From the NCBI GenBank assembly GCA_949292905.1, contig CASFAV010000013.1, positions 62,001-126,000 of the forward strand: a stretch of 64,000 nt of DNA, given 5' to 3'. The notes beneath the pieces are model-generated. The model was not told where the DNA came from and searched no databases. It saw only the letters and a list, made by a program, of their open reading frames with translations. Shown one piece after another: positions 41,286 through 50,192 of the stretch. Origin of the DNA: an uncultured Eubacteriales bacterium (GTDB lineage: Bacteria; Bacillota; Clostridia; Christensenellales; DTU072). Positions within the stretch are counted from its first letter, which is position 1. The number at the start of each line of letters is the position of its first letter. The position numbers and the translations under genes are program-made.

Positions 41286-41315
41286 AAAAGCGGCTGTTTT
41301 CGGACAGCCGCTTTT
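41286..41315. terminator. bidirectional terminator
   Basis: AAAAGCGGCTGT-N6-ACAGCCGCTTTT, a 12-bp stem between the zinc-ribbon gene and rsmI, which are convergent. Confidence 0.88.
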
Positions 41316-41350
41316 CTCGATAACTCCGTAATATCGCGGATACGGGAATT

Positions 41351-42166
41351 TCAACGCTTGTCTTTTAATTTTAACGCCAGGGCGTAAACGGCGTTGCGGT
41401 TCAGACTGCATTTCAACGCCACCCTGCGCGCGGCTTCCGCGGGAGACACGCCGGAAGCGAGCAATTCCTCCAACGCTTCCGCGGGATCTTCCTTCTCTGC
41501 TTCCGTATGCGAAGGCTCCGTTATCAATACGAATTCCCCGCGCTCATCCTCTATCTCCACGTTCGACAGCGTCCCTTTATATACGGATTCGTGTATCTTG
41601 GTGAGTTCTTTGACGACGGTTACGTTCCTGTCGCCGAAAGCGTTATACAGTTCCGCCACCGTTTTTTTGAGGTCGTGCGGCGCAATATAGAATACGAGAG
41701 GTATTCCGTAGCCCGAAATCTCTTTGAGCAATTCTCTGCGCTCCGCATTCTTATCGGGCAGAAATCCTATGAAAGCGAACCTTCCGTCAGTAATTCCGGA
41801 TACCGACATCGCCGTCACGACAGCCGAAGGTCCGGGAACCGATTCTATACGTATCCCCCGCTCCCGACACTCCTTCACGAGAATAGCGCCCGGATCGCTC
41901 ACGCAAGGCATGCCGGCGTCTGTCACCAGAGCTACGTTTTTACCCTTCTCGAGTTCCGCGACTATCTTTTCGGTAGCCGCTCTTTCCTTCTGCTTATAAT
42001 AGCTTACCAACGGCTTCGAGATACCGTATTGCTTGAGAAGCACGAGAGTGTGCCGCGTATCCTCGCAGGCTATCGTATCTACGGAAGCGAGCGTTTCCAC
42101 CGCGCGGTATGTGATGTCCTTGAGATTGCCTATCGGCGTGCCGACTATATAAAGCGTACCGCTCAT
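41351..42166 (-). CDS. rsmI: 16S rRNA (cytidine1402-2'-O)-methyltransferase
   Basis: 271 residues from the ATG at 42166, which overlaps the stop of the preceding methyltransferase gene (ATGA); a longer frame upstream is not needed. Tetrapyrrole-methylase fold with GTPIGNLKDIT near residue 8, CEDTRHTLVLL, TDAGMPCVSDPG and VPGPSAVVTA, which bind SAM. It methylates the 2'-OH of C1402 in the P-site part of 16S rRNA. The C-terminal residues 225-271 are the usual small helical domain. Cotranscribed with a tRNA1(Val)-type methyltransferase gene, as in many Firmicutes. Confidence 0.96.
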   Translation of the reverse strand: MSGTLYIVGTPIGNLKDITYRAVETLASVDTIACEDTRHTLVLLKQYGISKPLVSYYKQKERAATEKIVAELEKGKNVALVTDAGMPCVSDPGAILVKECRERGIRIESVPGPSAVVTAMSVSGITDGRFAFIGFLPDKNAERRELLKEISGYGIPLVFYIAPHDLKKTVAELYNAFGDRNVTVVKELTKIHESVYKGTLSNVEIEDERGEFVLITEPSHTEAEKEDPAEALEELLASGVSPAEAARRVALKCSLNRNAVYALALKLKDKR

Positions 42167-42897
42167 TTCCCGTACATCTCCTTCACCCGATCGGTATAAC
42201 TCCCGTCCTCGTTGCATATCACGAGCGGTTTGAGTATTTTCACGCCGCGGCGCCCGTTCCGTCTGCCTTCCGCGATGACGGTGTCCACGTCTTTATACGG
42301 CGTGGGTTGAACGGGAATTATGACCTTGGGCTCTATGCCGTGCGCACGCATCGAGCATATCAGATCCACGGCGCGCTCCGACTTCACTATCGCGTAGAAT
42401 TTGCCGCCGTACTTCAGAAGTTCCGACGCGGACTTCACTATCTCGTCGAGCGTAATGAGCACTTCGCTCTTACAGATGTCTATTTCGCTCGCGTCCTCTT
42501 TTTTCCCGCGGTATATACCGTAAGGCGGATTGACGTAACAGACGTCGAAGTGCTTGCCGCCCGCGGCCGCTCGCGCGTCTCGTATGTCCGCACGTAGAAT
42601 TTTCACTTTGTCGGTAAGCGCGTTGAGCTCTACCGAACGCTCCGACATCTCCGCGAGCCTTTCCTGTATCTCAACGCCGTATATCTCGCTCGCGTTGGTC
42701 TTTGCCGCAAGCAGCATCGATATCACGCCAGAACCGCTGCCGAGCTCTATGATCCTGTCCCCTTTGACCGCTTTCACGGTATTGGCGAGCAACACCGCGT
42801 CCGTAGTGAACGCGTAGCCGTCTTTTTTCTGTATTATACGCAGTCCCGCGCATTCCAGATCGAATATTTCTTCGTTTTCTTTGAGTTCCACGGTCAT
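42163..42897 (-). CDS. tRNA1(Val) (adenine37-N6)-methyltransferase-like protein
   Basis: 244 residues. Rossmann methyltransferase: RIIELGSGSGVISMLLA (SAM motif I, about 49-65), VEIQERLAEM, and the catalytic NPPYG near residue 126 typical of N6-adenine methyltransferases. The N-terminal KDGYAFTTDAVLLANT is conserved in the YfiC/TrmN6/YabB group. No Shine-Dalgarno site is present: the -10 box ends 6 nt before the ATG, with the same geometry as the ABC operon at 28493. rsmI overlaps its 3' end. Confidence 0.93.
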   Translation of the reverse strand: MTVELKENEEIFDLECAGLRIIQKKDGYAFTTDAVLLANTVKAVKGDRIIELGSGSGVISMLLAAKTNASEIYGVEIQERLAEMSERSVELNALTDKVKILRADIRDARAAAGGKHFDVCYVNPPYGIYRGKKEDASEIDICKSEVLITLDEIVKSASELLKYGGKFYAIVKSERAVDLICSMRAHGIEPKVIIPVQPTPYKDVDTVIAEGRRNGRRGVKILKPLVICNEDGSYTDRVKEMYGK

Positions 42898-42903
42898 ATT
42901 TCA

Positions 42904-42932
42904 ATTATACATTAGCCGCGATTATTTAACAA
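42904..42932 (-). promoter_or_regulatory. promoter of the trmN6-like/rsmI operon, leaderless geometry
   Basis: On the minus strand TTGTTA (42932-42927), a 17-nt spacer and TATAAT (42909-42904). The -35 and -10 are identical to those of the promoter at 28500-28528, and both start codons lie 6 nt downstream. Confidence 0.7.
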
Positions 42933-42955
42933 GCGATATTATTTACCGATTTCGA

Positions 42956-42984
42956 TAGACTTATCGCGCCTGAAGTAGTATAAT
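42956..42984 (+). promoter_or_regulatory. promoter of fba
   Basis: TAGACT (42956-42961), a 17-nt spacer and TATAAT (42979-42984). The leader is about 25 nt with CCGGAGG. Confidence 0.7.
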
Positions 42985-43014
42985 ATAGATAACAAAATTT
43001 ACCGGAGGTTTAAT

Positions 43015-43944
43015 ATGCCACTCGTAACAAGCAAAGAAATGTTTGAGAAAGCATACGCAGGCGGTTACGCCATCGGCGCTTTCAACGTAAACAATATGGA
43101 GATCATACAGGGCATCGTGAACGCCGCTACCGAAGAACGCGCTCCTCTTATTCTTCAAGTGAGCGCCGGCGCAAGAAAATATGCCAACCCCACTTATCTT
43201 AAGAAATTGGTGGAGGCTGCCGTAGAGGAGTCCGGACTTCCCATCTGCCTCCATCTCGATCACGGCGATTCCTTCGAACTCTGCAAAGACTGCGTGGACA
43301 AAGGCTTCACCTCCGTTATGATAGACGCGTCGAGCCACGCATTCTCCGACAACATCAAGATCACCCGTAACGTAGTCGAATATGCTCACGATCACGGCGT
43401 AGTGGTCGAAGCCGAGCTCGGCAGACTCGCAGGCGTAGAGGACGACGTTAAGGTCAAAGCCGAAGACTCTTCCTACACCGATCCCGATCAGGTGCAGGAA
43501 TTCGTTGAGAAGACGGGCGTAGACAGCCTTGCCATCGCTATCGGCACCAGCCACGGCGCCTTCAAATTCAAAGGCGAGCCCAAACTCCGTTTCGACATCC
43601 TCGAAGAAGTCTCGAAACGTCTTCCCGGATTCCCGATCGTACTGCACGGCGCGAGCAGCGTTCCTCAGTATCTCGTAGAGGAGATCAACCGTTACGGCGG
43701 CAATATGCCCGGCGCAAAAGGCGTTCCCGAAGAGATGCTCCGCAAAGCTGCCGAAATGGCGGTATGCAAGATCAACATCGACTCCGACCTGCGCATGGCG
43801 GTCACCGCTACCATACGTAAGTACTTCAACGACAATCCCTCTCACTTCGATCCCCGTCAGTACCTTGGACCGGCGAGAGAAAGGGTCAAAGAAGTCGTCA
43901 AACACAAGATCCAATACGTTCTCGGCTGCGGCGGAAAAGCGTAA
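43015..43944 (+). CDS. fba: fructose-1,6-bisphosphate aldolase, class II
   Basis: 309 residues. Zinc-dependent TIM-barrel aldolase: ICLHLDHGDSFE near residue 80 carries the zinc His, YAHDHGVVVEAELGRLAG, GTSHGAFKF and the phosphate site VLHGASSVP are all present. It cleaves fructose-1,6-bisphosphate to DHAP and G3P. The gene is alone in its transcript. Codon use is C-biased like gap, a mark of high expression. A copy of the 22-bp dispersed repeat lies 14 nt after its stop, before the terminator. Confidence 0.97.
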   Translation: MPLVTSKEMFEKAYAGGYAIGAFNVNNMEIIQGIVNAATEERAPLILQVSAGARKYANPTYLKKLVEAAVEESGLPICLHLDHGDSFELCKDCVDKGFTSVMIDASSHAFSDNIKITRNVVEYAHDHGVVVEAELGRLAGVEDDVKVKAEDSSYTDPDQVQEFVEKTGVDSLAIAIGTSHGAFKFKGEPKLRFDILEEVSKRLPGFPIVLHGASSVPQYLVEEINRYGGNMPGAKGVPEEMLRKAAEMAVCKINIDSDLRMAVTATIRKYFNDNPSHFDPRQYLGPARERVKEVVKHKIQYVLGCGGKA

Positions 43945-43957
43945 CGGAAAAGTTTTT

Positions 43958-43979
43958 GCGCGCGAAGCGCGTGAGAGCA
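43958..43979. repeat. dispersed 22-bp repeat, copy 2 (inverted)
   Basis: Exact reverse complement of the 22-mer at 32427-32448. Here it lies between the fba stop and its terminator, so it is part of the fba transcript 3' region. Confidence 0.6.
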
Positions 43980-43990
43980 TTGTAATAAAG

Positions 43991-44026
43991 AAAAATGCCG
44001 AAACTCGCGTTTCGGCATTTTTTATT
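43991..44026. terminator. bidirectional terminator between fba and rho
   Basis: AAAAATGCCGAAA-ctcgc-GTTTCGGCATTTTT, a long AT-flanked stem that serves both convergent genes. Confidence 0.9.
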
Positions 44027-44061
44027 CGTTTAACGTAATTATTTTTCGGGAAGGGACGGTA

Positions 44062-45723
44062 TCAAGCGAAATTGAAACCGTCTTTTTGCAATTTCACGAT
44101 CTGCAAAGTAAGCTGTTCGATGAATTCCTTGTTGTTTTTGGTTTTCATCATCATCTGGATGAGGTTTTCGGTAGCTTCCATCACGTCGCCTGCCGAAAGC
44201 ATCTTACGCACCGCCCATATACCTTCGAGTTCTTTCTGATCGAGCAGCAGCTCCTCTCTTCTCGTACCGCTTCTGTTAAGATCGATAGCGGGGAATATGC
44301 GTTTCTCGCTGAGTTTGCGGTCGAGATGTATCTCCATATTGCCCGTACCTTTGAATTCCTCGTAGATAACGTCGTCCATTCTGCTTCCGGTATCCACGAG
44401 CGCGGTGGCGATTATCGTAAGACTGCCGCCGTTCTCGATATTGCGCGCCGCTCCGAAAAATCTTTTAGGCGAATGGAGCGCGCCCGGATCGATACCTCCC
44501 GAAAGCGTCTTGCCCGTCGGGGTAATGACGAGGTTGTACGCTCGCGCGAGGCGCGTGAGAGAGTCCATGAGTATGACGACGTCCCTTCCGCGTTCCACGA
44601 GTCTTTTCGCTCTCTCGAGCACCATTTCCGAAGCTTTTGTGTGATGCTCCGGCATCTCGTCGAAGGTGGAGAATATTACTTCGCCTTTGATGCTTCTCTG
44701 CATATCCGTGACTTCTTCGGGGCGCTCGTCCACGAGCAACACCATAAGATGAGCGTCGGGATAATTGACCGCTATGCTGTGCGCTATCTTTTTGAGAAGG
44801 GTGGTCTTACCTGCCTTCGGGGGGCTCACTATCATAGCTCTCTGTCCTTTGCCGATAGGCGCGACGAGGTCGATAGCTCTTATCGCGTAATCCGCGGAAC
44901 TCGTCGCGAGCTCCAGCTTGAAGCGCTCGTCGGGATATACCGGAATAAGATTTTCGAATGCGGGACGATTGAAAGCGGACTCGGGCGAATCACCGTTGAC
45001 GCTTATGATCTCCTGCACGTTCATCGGACGGTTTTCGGCGAGCTTTTTGACGTAAGCTCTGACGAGATCGCCCTTTCTCAAGCCGCTTTTACGTATCTTA
45101 GGCGCCGCGATATAAGCGTCGCCTTCGCCCTGCTCGTAATTGTGCGCGCGGAGGAAGCCGTATCCGTCGGGGCATATTTCGAGTACGCCTTCGCGTATCT
45201 CCATTTCCTCCGTGGACTGCTGCTCTTCGCCGTTGGACTGCGAATTCGACGAGCGGTTGGCGTCATAATAGTTTTTATCGTGTTTACCGTTATTGAAGTA
45301 ACCGCTGTTGCCCGAATGTTTCGGCTCGAATTTTTTGCGCTGATCGAAAGGGTTTTCGCCGAAACGCAACGTCCCCGCGGATCTTACCTGCGCGGCGTCG
45401 TACGGCAAGCCTTCGGCGCCGTCGCCCTTGCCGCCGCCTTTTTTATCGTTCTTTTCCGCCTTTTCCGTAGGCTTGACTTCCTTGTTTTCCGATTTAACCA
45501 ATTCGGACACGTTGACGTCCATTATAGCTTTCGGCGGACGCCCTCTGCGCTTCTTCTGCGGCGCCTCGCTCTCGACGGGGATCTCTTTCGCCGCCAGTAT
45601 AAAATCGATAAGCTCCTGCTTACGCTTATCCGTGGGACTGTGATGTCCGAGTTTTCGCGCCAAGTCTCTTAACTGAAAAATGCCCATAGCAGCCAGTTGC
45701 TCGGCAGTATAAAAATCGACCAT
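44062..45723 (-). CDS. rho: transcription termination factor Rho
   Basis: 553 residues, longer than the usual 420-430. N-terminal Rho-N/SAP-like helical domain (1-48), then a long insert (about 50-175) rich in Lys, Asn, Gly and Ser (for example [20 protein letters not shown]) with no fold. A cold-shock-like RNA-binding domain follows ([18 protein letters not shown]), then the ATPase: [10 protein letters not shown] (Walker A), [14 protein letters not shown], and [11 protein letters not shown] for the Q/R loops. Such inserts in Rho are known from several lineages and can alter RNA binding. AGGAG precedes the ATG; a 65-nt leader follows the promoter. Confidence 0.96.
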   Translation of the reverse strand: MVDFYTAEQLAAMGIFQLRDLARKLGHHSPTDKRKQELIDFILAAKEIPVESEAPQKKRRGRPPKAIMDVNVSELVKSENKEVKPTEKAEKNDKKGGGKGDGAEGLPYDAAQVRSAGTLRFGENPFDQRKKFEPKHSGNSGYFNNGKHDKNYYDANRSSNSQSNGEEQQSTEEMEIREGVLEICPDGYGFLRAHNYEQGEGDAYIAAPKIRKSGLRKGDLVRAYVKKLAENRPMNVQEIISVNGDSPESAFNRPAFENLIPVYPDERFKLELATSSADYAIRAIDLVAPIGKGQRAMIVSPPKAGKTTLLKKIAHSIAVNYPDAHLMVLLVDERPEEVTDMQRSIKGEVIFSTFDEMPEHHTKASEMVLERAKRLVERGRDVVILMDSLTRLARAYNLVITPTGKTLSGGIDPGALHSPKRFFGAARNIENGGSLTIIATALVDTGSRMDDVIYEEFKGTGNMEIHLDRKLSEKRIFPAIDLNRSGTRREELLLDQKELEGIWAVRKMLSAGDVMEATENLIQMMMKTKNNKEFIEQLTLQIVKLQKDGFNFA

Positions 45724-45787
45724 AAATATCTCCTGAAGAAAATAGTTGATTTAGTTGTTGATCCTTAGAAATTTTCCGCCCCTAAAT

Positions 45788-45816
45788 AAAGTATTGCATA
45801 CGGAGCAAAGAGTCAA
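45788..45816 (-). promoter_or_regulatory. promoter of rho
   Basis: On the minus strand TTGACT (45816-45811), a 17-nt spacer and TACTTT (45793-45788). Confidence 0.6.
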
Positions 45817-45831
45817 AGCGAAAATTTGTCG

Positions 45832-46485
45832 TTAATTGACTTTTTTCGGCACAATCACTCTTGTTTTTTCGCCGTCGAAATCGGCACGGTCGAATTCGAG
45901 TTCGGTCGTGTCGGCGTACTCGATATCCCTTCTCGGGAAAAGATCGAGGAATTCGTCGAGCTCGTCAAACTCCGTAACGTAACCTTCGCACATGTAGTGC
46001 ATAGGGATGACGACGTCGGGCATAAGAAGATCCACATACTCTTTGGCTTGCGCGGCGTTGATGGTGTACACTCCGCCCACGGGAATGAGCAGGATATTGA
46101 TGGAGCCTATCAATTCCGCGAGCAAAGGGCTGAGTTCTTCGCCGATGTCGCCGAGATGACAAATTTCCACTCCGTCCATACGGAAGCGGAATACGGTGTT
46201 CTTACCGCGCAAAGCGCCCTTTTTCTCATCGTGATAGCTACGGAATCCGTAAATATCCACTCCGTCGACGCTGTGTTCGCCGGGCGTGTTGATGAGAAGC
46301 TTGTATTCTTTGACGGCTTTAACGCAGTTATGATCGAAATGGTCGTGACTCACGGTCACTATATCCGCGGAAACCTCGGGATACGGAACGCCCACTTTCG
46401 CGGCGTCGAAAGGATCGGTGATAAGACTTATACCGGTGCTTTCAGTAAGTTTGAAAGAGCTGTGTCCCAGCCATTCGATCTTCAT
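45832..46485 (-). CDS. metallo-beta-lactamase fold hydrolase
   Basis: 217 residues. MBL-fold motifs: LGHSSFKL, SHDHFDHNCV (HxHxDH, about 49-54), a Gly/Asp strand ICHLGDIGE and the last His in VIPMHYMCEG. The layout matches the UlaG/RomA-like UPF0173 group of small MBL proteins, which act on phosphodiesters or phosphonate-type substrates or are uncharacterised. It is monocistronic, with a strong promoter and a palindrome overlapping the -10 box, so it is probably regulated. AAGGAGATTTT precedes the ATG. Confidence 0.9.
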   Translation of the reverse strand: MKIEWLGHSSFKLTESTGISLITDPFDAAKVGVPYPEVSADIVTVSHDHFDHNCVKAVKEYKLLINTPGEHSVDGVDIYGFRSYHDEKKGALRGKNTVFRFRMDGVEICHLGDIGEELSPLLAELIGSINILLIPVGGVYTINAAQAKEYVDLLMPDVVIPMHYMCEGYVTEFDELDEFLDLFPRRDIEYADTTELEFDRADFDGEKTRVIVPKKVN

Positions 46486-46512
46486 AAAATCTCCTTATAG
46501 AGAAAAGATTAA

Positions 46513-46530
46513 CTATATTATACAATATAG
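46513..46530. promoter_or_regulatory. palindrome over the MBL gene -10 box, candidate operator
   Basis: CTATATT-atac-AATATAG, 7-bp perfect arms, 18 bp in all, centred on the -10 box. Confidence 0.45.
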
Positions 46531-46545
46531 GACCGATTTTTGCAA
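46517..46545 (-). promoter_or_regulatory. promoter of the MBL-fold gene
   Basis: On the minus strand TTGCAA (46545-46540), a 17-nt spacer and TATAAT (46522-46517); the same hexamers as the Crp/Fnr gene promoter. Confidence 0.7.
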
Positions 46546-46583
46546 CACTAATTTATTTTGTATTTTTATGTCGCAAAATCACG

Positions 46584-47006
46584 TTATTTAAGCACGCAAC
46601 GCACCGAAAGGCGGGACTGAACGGCTTTACTCCCGTATACGCTTATAAGGCATTTGACGGAAACGGAAGCGTATCTTTCGCCGTAATCGATACTGAGCCC
46701 GTCCGACAGAAAGAGCAATTCCATCGACTCGGTGTCCACCATTTCTTTGAAATCGGGGCGAAGCGCGGTGAGTACGTTGAACTGCTTGACGACGGAAACG
46801 TTGCCCGAGTCGTCGGGGACTTCCTTGACTCTCAGAAGGGATATTTTGTCTCTGTTGAGCCCTATCGTCACCGAATATCCGCGCTCCTTGTCGCGGTAAA
46901 TTATCTGCGCGGTGTCGTTCACGTAAACGTATTCGCAATCGGTATACAGGAATATTCCCGCGCCCTGTTCCGCGTTATCGGTCGTTATAGTGAGGTGCGC
47001 GTCCAT
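46584..47006 (-). CDS. small unknown protein after prs (weak DUF1934 resemblance)
   Basis: 140 residues, predicted all-beta, with alternating YVYVNDTAQIIYRD and YSVTIGLNRDKISLLRV strands that recall the calycin-like DUF1934/YwiB barrels, which have the same length. The resemblance is weak and no motif settles it. The stop codon lies in a run without an obvious terminator. The ATG overlaps the prs stop (TAATG), so it is translated from the prs mRNA. Function unknown. Confidence 0.8.
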   Translation of the reverse strand: MDAHLTITTDNAEQGAGIFLYTDCEYVYVNDTAQIIYRDKERGYSVTIGLNRDKISLLRVKEVPDDSGNVSVVKQFNVLTALRPDFKEMVDTESMELLFLSDGLSIDYGERYASVSVKCLISVYGSKAVQSRLSVRCVLK

Positions 47007-48157
47007 TATTTACCGAGCAATTCGTGTATCCTGTCGGACGAATTGAGAAGCGGCGAAACCGATTTGTTCTGATTGCAGGAAGCGATGATGTAGCTTATGT
47101 ACTTCGAGAGGTCCGCGCATACGAACCAGCTCTTCGCGAGAAGCTCGGGACTGTTATAGGTGAGGTTTGTGCTGAGGACGGCGGAGAAAAGTCCTTCCTC
47201 GTAGGCTTTGTCGAATTTGTCGAAGCCCTCCGTGAACAGCGCGTAAGTGGCGGTAAGGAATATTTTGCCGCAACCTTTCTCTTTAAGCTCCTTACAAAGC
47301 CTCAATACGGAATCGCCCGTCGCTATGATGTCGTCCGCTACGAGTATATCCTTGCCCTTCACGTCCATTCCGATGTATTCGTGAGCGACTATGGGGTTCC
47401 TGCCGTTTACGATACGGGTGTAATCCCTGCGCTTGTAGAACATTCCGAGGTCGACTTCGAGAATGGAAGCGTAGAAAATGTTTCTGTTCATCGCGCCTTC
47501 GTCGGGCGAAACGATCATGAAATGTTCTTCGTCCAGCTGAAGGTTGGGATAGCGCGTCATCAGCGCTTTCATTATCTGATACGTGGGGAAGAAATTGTCG
47601 AAGCCCATGAGCGGCACCGCATTCTGGATACGCGGGTCGTGCGCGTCGAAAGTTATGATGTCCTTGACGCCCATGGAATACAGCTCCTGAAGCATCTGCG
47701 CTCCGTCGAGGCTCTCGCGCGAATTGCGCCTGTGCTGTCTGCCGCCGTAGAGTAGCGGCATTATGACGGTGATACGCTCCGCTTTGCCGCCCGCGGCGCT
47801 TATCACGCGCTTGAGATCGGCGTAATGATCGTCGGGCGACATGCTGTTCTCTTTACCGAAAAGCGAATATTTGCAGTTGTAGTTGCCGACGTCCACAAGC
47901 ACGTATATGTCGTAGCCGCGTACGGAATCTTCTATTATTCCCTTGCCGTCGCCCGTGGTGAAACGGGGACAATGGCTCTCGATTATGAAGGATTTTTTCT
48001 TGAATTTGGGATTTTTGTTACCAACGTCGCGATTGTACCAATCGACCAGATAATTGTCTATACGTTTGCCGAGCTCTTTGGCTCCGTCGAGAATGATGAG
48101 ACCTAAAGGCGCTACCGGAGAGGCGTCTTCGAATACTTCCGTAAAAAATGTAGGCAT
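47006..48157 (-). CDS. prs: ribose-phosphate pyrophosphokinase (PRPP synthetase)
   Basis: 383 residues, longer than the common 315-residue form; Clostridia often carry this version. Two type I phosphoribosyltransferase folds; the PRPP loop VADDIIATGDSVLRLCKEL near residue 265, the RQHRRNSRES loop that binds ATP and DAHDPRIQNAVP with the catalytic His are visible. It makes PRPP from ribose-5-phosphate and ATP for nucleotide and His/Trp synthesis. Its start has CGGAGGAATACG. A promoter TTGCCT-N18-TAAACT (48216-48187) is possible. Followed by the overlapping small unknown gene. Confidence 0.94.
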   Translation of the reverse strand: MPTFFTEVFEDASPVAPLGLIILDGAKELGKRIDNYLVDWYNRDVGNKNPKFKKKSFIIESHCPRFTTGDGKGIIEDSVRGYDIYVLVDVGNYNCKYSLFGKENSMSPDDHYADLKRVISAAGGKAERITVIMPLLYGGRQHRRNSRESLDGAQMLQELYSMGVKDIITFDAHDPRIQNAVPLMGFDNFFPTYQIMKALMTRYPNLQLDEEHFMIVSPDEGAMNRNIFYASILEVDLGMFYKRRDYTRIVNGRNPIVAHEYIGMDVKGKDILVADDIIATGDSVLRLCKELKEKGCGKIFLTATYALFTEGFDKFDKAYEEGLFSAVLSTNLTYNSPELLAKSWFVCADLSKYISYIIASCNQNKSVSPLLNSSDRIHELLGK

Positions 48158-48233
48158 CGTATTCCTCCGTGAATTTTGTCAGTAAGAGTTTACCACAAAC
48201 GGAGCTACAGAGGCAACCGATTTGCGGTGAATA

Positions 48234-50192
48234 TCAGGTTTGCTGGAAACGCGAAGCGGCTGTGTCGTCGTCCTTGTTCTCGTCGCTCACGCCCGCGAAC
48301 TGAGCGTTGTACAATTCGTAGTAAAAGCCTTTCTTCGCCATCAAGGTTTCGTGATTGCCCTGTTCCACGACGTCGCCGTGGTTCATGACGAGTATGACGG
48401 CGGCGTGCTTGATGGTCGAAAGGCGGTGCGCTATGACGAAACTGGTCTTGCCTTCCATCATCGCGAGCATCGCGCTTTGGATATACTTCTCGGTCCTCGT
48501 GTCGACGGAGCTCGTAGCCTCGTCGAGGATTATGATGCGCGGCTTCTTGAGAATGGCGCGCGCTATCGTGAGAAGCTGACGCTGTCCCGCGCTTATGTTG
48601 GTCGCGCCCTCTTTGAGTATCGTATCGTAACCGTGCTCCATCGTCACTATGAATTGGTCCGCGTGCGCTTCCTTCGCGGCGGCGATTATCTCCTCGCGCG
48701 TAGCCGTGGGATTGCCGTAAGCGATGTTGTCGGCAACGGTGCCGTTGAACAGCCACGTATCCTGCAAGACCATTCCGTACAACGATCTCAGATCGGCGCG
48801 CGAATAATCCTTGATGTCCACTCCGTCTATCAGTATCCTGCCCGAATCGGTCTCGTAGAAACGCATGAGGAGATTGACGAGCGTGGTCTTGCCCGCACCC
48901 GTAGGTCCCACGATGGCTATGCTCTCGCCCGCGTTGACGTGGAGCGAAAGATCGGTGATGAGCGGTTTGTCTTTCACGTAGGAGAACGCAACGTTCTCGA
49001 TATCCACTCTGCCTTCGCACTCCTCTACCGAGATCTTCTTTTCGCCGTCGGCGGTCATTTCTTCGAGATCGAATACCTGGAACACGCGTTCCGCCGCGGC
49101 TATCGAGGACTGTATCGTATTGGCTATGTTACTGATATTCTCGATAGGTTGCGCAAACTGTCTCGTATAGGAAAGCAGCGCCTGTATGTCGCCTATCGTG
49201 ACCATGCCGCCGCCCGCACGCAGACCGCCGCCGACGCATATGCCCACGTAGCAGAGGTTGTCTATGAATTTAATGCTCGGCAGGATTATGCCCGCGAGGA
49301 ACTGCGACTTGCGCGTGGCGCGCTTCAACGCCTTGTTGATCTCCTCGTAGGTCATTATGCTTTCCTTCTCGTGATTATACAGCTTGACGACGTTGTGCCC
49401 GGTGTACATTTCCTCGATATGTCCGTTCAGCACGCCTATGCGTTGTTGCTGCTTGGCAAATTCTTTCTGGGATTTCTTGACGATGACGCCCGAAACTATC
49501 AAAAGAAGAGGCAGACTGACGAGAGCGATTATCGACAACAACCAGTCTATACGCACCATCATGATGAATACGCCCACGACCGTCATCACGCCCGTGATTA
49601 TCTGGTTGATGCTGTCCTGAAGAGTGAGCGATATCATCTCGATATCGATGGTGAAACGGCTCAGCACGTCGCCTATGGGCGTCGCGTCGAAATAGGAAAG
49701 CGGCACTTTGTCGAGCTTATGCTTGACGTCGTTACGCATCCTGCGCACGACGCGCTGGGACATCGAAGCCGCTATGAGTCCGCTCGTGAACTGGAACAAC
49801 GCGTTCAGTACGTACAAGCCCGCGCACGTCCAAAGTACGGGAGCTATGTAATTGTAAAGCTGTCCGTTGCCGTTCGGCGCGCGGTCGATATCGATGAAAT
49901 ATTCGATGCTCTCGACGAGGCAATTGGTGACCTTTTTCATTATATCGGGTACCCAAATCGCGAACCACGCGCCTATCGCCGCTATAAGGATCATGGCAAT
50001 GAGCATGGGGTATTGCGGCTTCAGATACTTGATGAGCCTTACTACCGTCGCTTTGAAGTTCTCCGCTTTATCGACTTCTTTGATCTCCGGACCGCCGACG
50101 CCCAATGCGCGCCCGAGGTCGAGCCCTGCCTGCTGCTGAGAGTTATCGCGGGAAGCGGTATTCTGATTTTGCATTTCGTCGTAATCGCTCAC
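48234..50192 (-). CDS. ABC exporter half-transporter (subunit B)
   Basis: 652 residues from a GTG start at 50192 that overlaps the stop of the upstream ABC gene (GTGA), with GAGGAGGAA upstream. An N-terminal 55-residue polar segment, six membrane helices (about 65-370) and a nucleotide-binding domain: Walker A GPTGAGKTT, Q-loop VLQDTW, signature ISAGQRQ, Walker B IIILDEATSSVD and switch HRLST. The catalytic Glu is present, but the signature departs from LSGGQ. With subunit A this gives a heterodimer with one proper and one degenerate ATP site, as in TM287/288-like exporters. Substrate unknown (multidrug, lipid or peptide). Confidence 0.95.
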   Translation of the reverse strand: MSDYDEMQNQNTASRDNSQQQAGLDLGRALGVGGPEIKEVDKAENFKATVVRLIKYLKPQYPMLIAMILIAAIGAWFAIWVPDIMKKVTNCLVESIEYFIDIDRAPNGNGQLYNYIAPVLWTCAGLYVLNALFQFTSGLIAASMSQRVVRRMRNDVKHKLDKVPLSYFDATPIGDVLSRFTIDIEMISLTLQDSINQIITGVMTVVGVFIMMVRIDWLLSIIALVSLPLLLIVSGVIVKKSQKEFAKQQQRIGVLNGHIEEMYTGHNVVKLYNHEKESIMTYEEINKALKRATRKSQFLAGIILPSIKFIDNLCYVGICVGGGLRAGGGMVTIGDIQALLSYTRQFAQPIENISNIANTIQSSIAAAERVFQVFDLEEMTADGEKKISVEECEGRVDIENVAFSYVKDKPLITDLSLHVNAGESIAIVGPTGAGKTTLVNLLMRFYETDSGRILIDGVDIKDYSRADLRSLYGMVLQDTWLFNGTVADNIAYGNPTATREEIIAAAKEAHADQFIVTMEHGYDTILKEGATNISAGQRQLLTIARAILKKPRIIILDEATSSVDTRTEKYIQSAMLAMMEGKTSFVIAHRLSTIKHAAVILVMNHGDVVEQGNHETLMAKKGFYYELYNAQFAGVSDENKDDDTAASRFQQT

